The notes beneath the pieces are model-generated. The model was given only the letters and a program-made list of their open reading frames with translations, ran no database searches and was not told the DNA's origin. This document shows positions 62,538 through 64,000 of a stretch of 64,000 bases of DNA, in pieces. The position numbers were made by a program, and so were the translations under genes. Position 1 is the stretch's first letter, and each line of letters opens with the position of its first letter. This DNA comes from Gammaproteobacteria bacterium (GTDB lineage: Bacteria; Pseudomonadota; Gammaproteobacteria; Nitrococcales; Nitrococcaceae), in contig JAUILK010000009.1 of assembly GCA_030433275.1 (NCBI GenBank), positions 1 through 64,000 on the forward strand, written 5' to 3'.

Positions 62538-63158
62538 GCAATCGATTGTTTGAGCCTTATTCGAAGTGGGTAAGTGCAGGAACTCCAACTGTGCCATTCC
62601 CGCTTTGGCGAAAAAACGCTGCCAGGTCTTAAGCCGGACGTTGTTCTGTCCGTCGGTGTCGGGAGGAGCGAGCGTCACGATCGTGACGCGGCGAGCATTA
62701 AGCAAGCGTTGCAGATCGAGGTTAAGGGTGGGTGGATCGACGCCAGTCAGTGTGCCGACTAAGATGTATTGCTCTGCTCGGCGTTGGTTCGGAGCGGGCG
62801 CTGCGGCGAGTTGGGCAAGGATTCGAGCTAGGCTGGGCCAACCCGTGGGATCTGCACTCGCCAAGATCTGATTGAGCAGCCGCCGAGTAGCAGTTAATAG
62901 TGCGGCGCGGACGCTTGGCCGGCGGGGTGCGGTGAACGCGGCTAGTCGGCGTACGGTGGCGTCTCCTTCGAGCGCAGGCATGATGATCTCGAATGTGTCA
63001 CCAGGTCTGAGATCGAGCAAAATCTTATCGAGGCAACGGTCGCCTGCTGAGGCAAAGCCGGCGCGTAGCCAAGCTGCATCGACTAGCACGGTGACCGCGT
63101 GCGCATTCTGGAACGAGCCTATGGCGAGGGCGGCCATTAGTATGGGGGCTGTGCGCAT
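62496..63158 (-). CDS. Unrecognised exported protein
   Basis: A 220-residue protein of unknown function. The ATG at 63158 has CTAGGAGGTCAGCTC before it, a strong ribosome-binding site, although the frame stays open further upstream. A clear signal peptide (MRTAPILMAALAIGSFQNAHA, cleavage near residue 20-21, before VTVLVDAAW) predicts a periplasmic protein. The mature part alternates short strands and helices (VTVLVDA, LDLRPGDTFEIIMP, AEQYILVGTL, VTIVTLAPP), loosely like a von Willebrand A-type or Rossmann-like fold, but no MIDAS motif is obvious. It probably forms a unit with the membrane gene upstream, 114 bp away. Its end overlaps recJ. Confidence 0.7.
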   Translation of the reverse strand: MRTAPILMAALAIGSFQNAHAVTVLVDAAWLRAGFASAGDRCLDKILLDLRPGDTFEIIMPALEGDATVRRLAAFTAPRRPSVRAALLTATRRLLNQILASADPTGWPSLARILAQLAAAPAPNQRRAEQYILVGTLTGVDPPTLNLDLQRLLNARRVTIVTLAPPDTDGQNNVRLKTWQRFFAKAGMAQLEFLHLPTSNKAQTIDCSGRWLQVLDHQLK

Positions 63159-63272
63159 GAGCTGACCTCCTAGCATGAAACGCAAGGTTTCAGGCAGTTT
63201 GTGAACTTCCGGCATGCGCTGCTTGTTCACGCGCCGCGAGCGCAAACTTGTGTTTGCATTTCCAGTAAGGCC

Positions 63273-64000
63273 TCATTGTTGCGCTGGCTGCTTTGGGAGC
63301 GTCCTCCGGGCTTTTCCCGTCGTGATCTTATCGAAGTGGCTCGCATCGTCTGTCATACGGTTGTGCCGCATATGCAGCCACAATGATTCGAGCTGCAATG
63401 GTATGAAGATGAGCAGATCATAGGCACGGTTCAGAACGCGCCCCATCCCAAAGCAGAGAACGGCAGCCCAATGGCAGAGTCCTCCCGCGGCGTTGAGGCA
63501 CAGTGCCAAGGCACCGCCCAGAACAAGTCGTCCTGATTGCAAGGCGCTTTCCAGGGGTATCGCAATGGCACCCAGGAGGAAGCCTAGGCCAAGTGCTAGA
63601 GCCGAGTGTGTCAGCGCCGGAATCCAATGGAATTCAGGTCCCGGGAAGCTGGCCTGGCCCGCTTGCAGGAGTTCAACGAGCACAATGTCTTGATGGATGA
63701 GGTAATCGCGTGTCCAGGCCAATGCCACCGCTCCTGAGACTGTGAGCAGGAAAGCAGCTGAGGCAGCTATGCGCAGGCGGTTTCGCAGGTGTGGTTCCAA
63801 GGCCGCAACCGCAGGCAATAAATGTGTTATCCCTATACTCTCCAGTATCAGCGCGCCGGCTGTTATTTCGGTTAGCAGCATGGCTGTGGCGGTGACATGG
63901 TAGAAGGGAATTCCAACCACTGCGTCGGTACCGGCGGTGATTTCGGCGAGTGGTCGGGCGATCAGCTGAAATGCGACTACTGCGAGGGGGGCCATCACAG
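63273..64000 (-). CDS. Multi-pass membrane protein, cut by the window edge
   Basis: About 241 residues are visible and the frame reaches the edge, so the true start may lie outside. Several hydrophobic helices are evident (for example AASAAFLLTVSGAVALAW, LALGLGFLLGAIAIPL, LVLGGALALCLNAAGGL), followed by a cytoplasmic, basic C-terminal tail (KITTGKARRTLPKQ). I recognise no family. The position upstream of the exported protein in the same orientation suggests a membrane-periplasm pair. Confidence 0.65.
   Translation of the reverse strand, partial: VMAPLAVVAFQLIARPLAEITAGTDAVVGIPFYHVTATAMLLTEITAGALILESIGITHLLPAVAALEPHLRNRLRIAASAAFLLTVSGAVALAWTRDYLIHQDIVLVELLQAGQASFPGPEFHWIPALTHSALALGLGFLLGAIAIPLESALQSGRLVLGGALALCLNAAGGLCHWAAVLCFGMGRVLNRAYDLLIFIPLQLESLWLHMRHNRMTDDASHFDKITTGKARRTLPKQPAQQ

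Overview
The window looks like a chromosome segment of a moderately GC-rich gammaproteobacterium, probably a Chromatiales- or Ectothiorhodospiraceae-type lineage. The evidence is the gene order, with blocks map | rpsB-tsf-pyrH-frr-uppS-cdsA-dxr-rseP-bamA-skp-lpxD-fabZ-lpxA-lpxB-rnhB-dnaE-accA-tilS, then pyrG-kdsA-eno-ftsB-ispD-ispF, then surE-pcm-yqaA-nlpD-rpoS. Lipid A genes, rpoS, glnD and an rpfE-like gene beside recJ point the same way. An hrcA gene preceded by a CIRCE operator, absent from E. coli, fits a deeper branch of the class. No lineage marker such as 16S rRNA is present, so the placement is an inference.

Layout. Bases 1-9400 are the accessory part. They hold the edge of an IS5-type element, a three-gene operon (radical SAM protein, DUF3047 protein, and a VTT/TVP38 membrane domain fused to a flavin disulfide reductase), a HerA/YjgR-like ATPase, a NYN-domain nuclease, a gene remnant, a chimeric decayed insertion sequence (IS5 fused to IS481), and about 740 bp of degenerate DNA. 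Bases 9400-17400 are the stress and repair block: recN and nadK leftward, then hrcA-grpE-dnaK-dnaJ rightward behind a sigma70-like promoter overlapping CIRCE. Bases 17670-24130 hold lysine/diaminopimelate genes (dapB, dapE, dapD), glnD and map. Bases 24210-45060 are the long ribosome, isoprenoid, envelope and lipid A superoperon ending in dnaE, accA and tilS. Bases 45160-50570 carry pyrG, kdsA, eno, ftsB, ispD and ispF. Bases 50618-55900 carry smrA, surE, pcm, yqaA, nlpD, rpoS and an Mth938-like gene. Bases 55967-62540 form a threonine operon (alaC-like aminotransferase, hom, thrC) followed by a phosphoglycerate-mutase-like gene and recJ. The window ends with two unrecognised leftward genes, one periplasmic and one membrane protein cut by the edge.

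How the genes work together. lpxD, fabZ, lpxA, lpxB and kdsA supply lipid A and KDO. bamA, skp and rseP build and monitor the outer membrane. dxr, ispD, ispF and uppS make isoprenoids and the undecaprenyl carrier. cdsA and accA feed phospholipids. rpsB, tsf, pyrH, frr, map and tilS serve translation.

Most notable observations: an in-frame TGA in lpxD exactly where homologues carry cysteine; two G10 homopolymers, one in frame inside lpxA and one shifting the frame of yqaA; a four-cysteine insertion in threonine synthase; a two-hairpin leader before rpsB; a large hairpin right after hrcA; and the unassigned radical SAM/DUF3047/VTT-reductase operon. No tRNA, rRNA or CRISPR array was seen.
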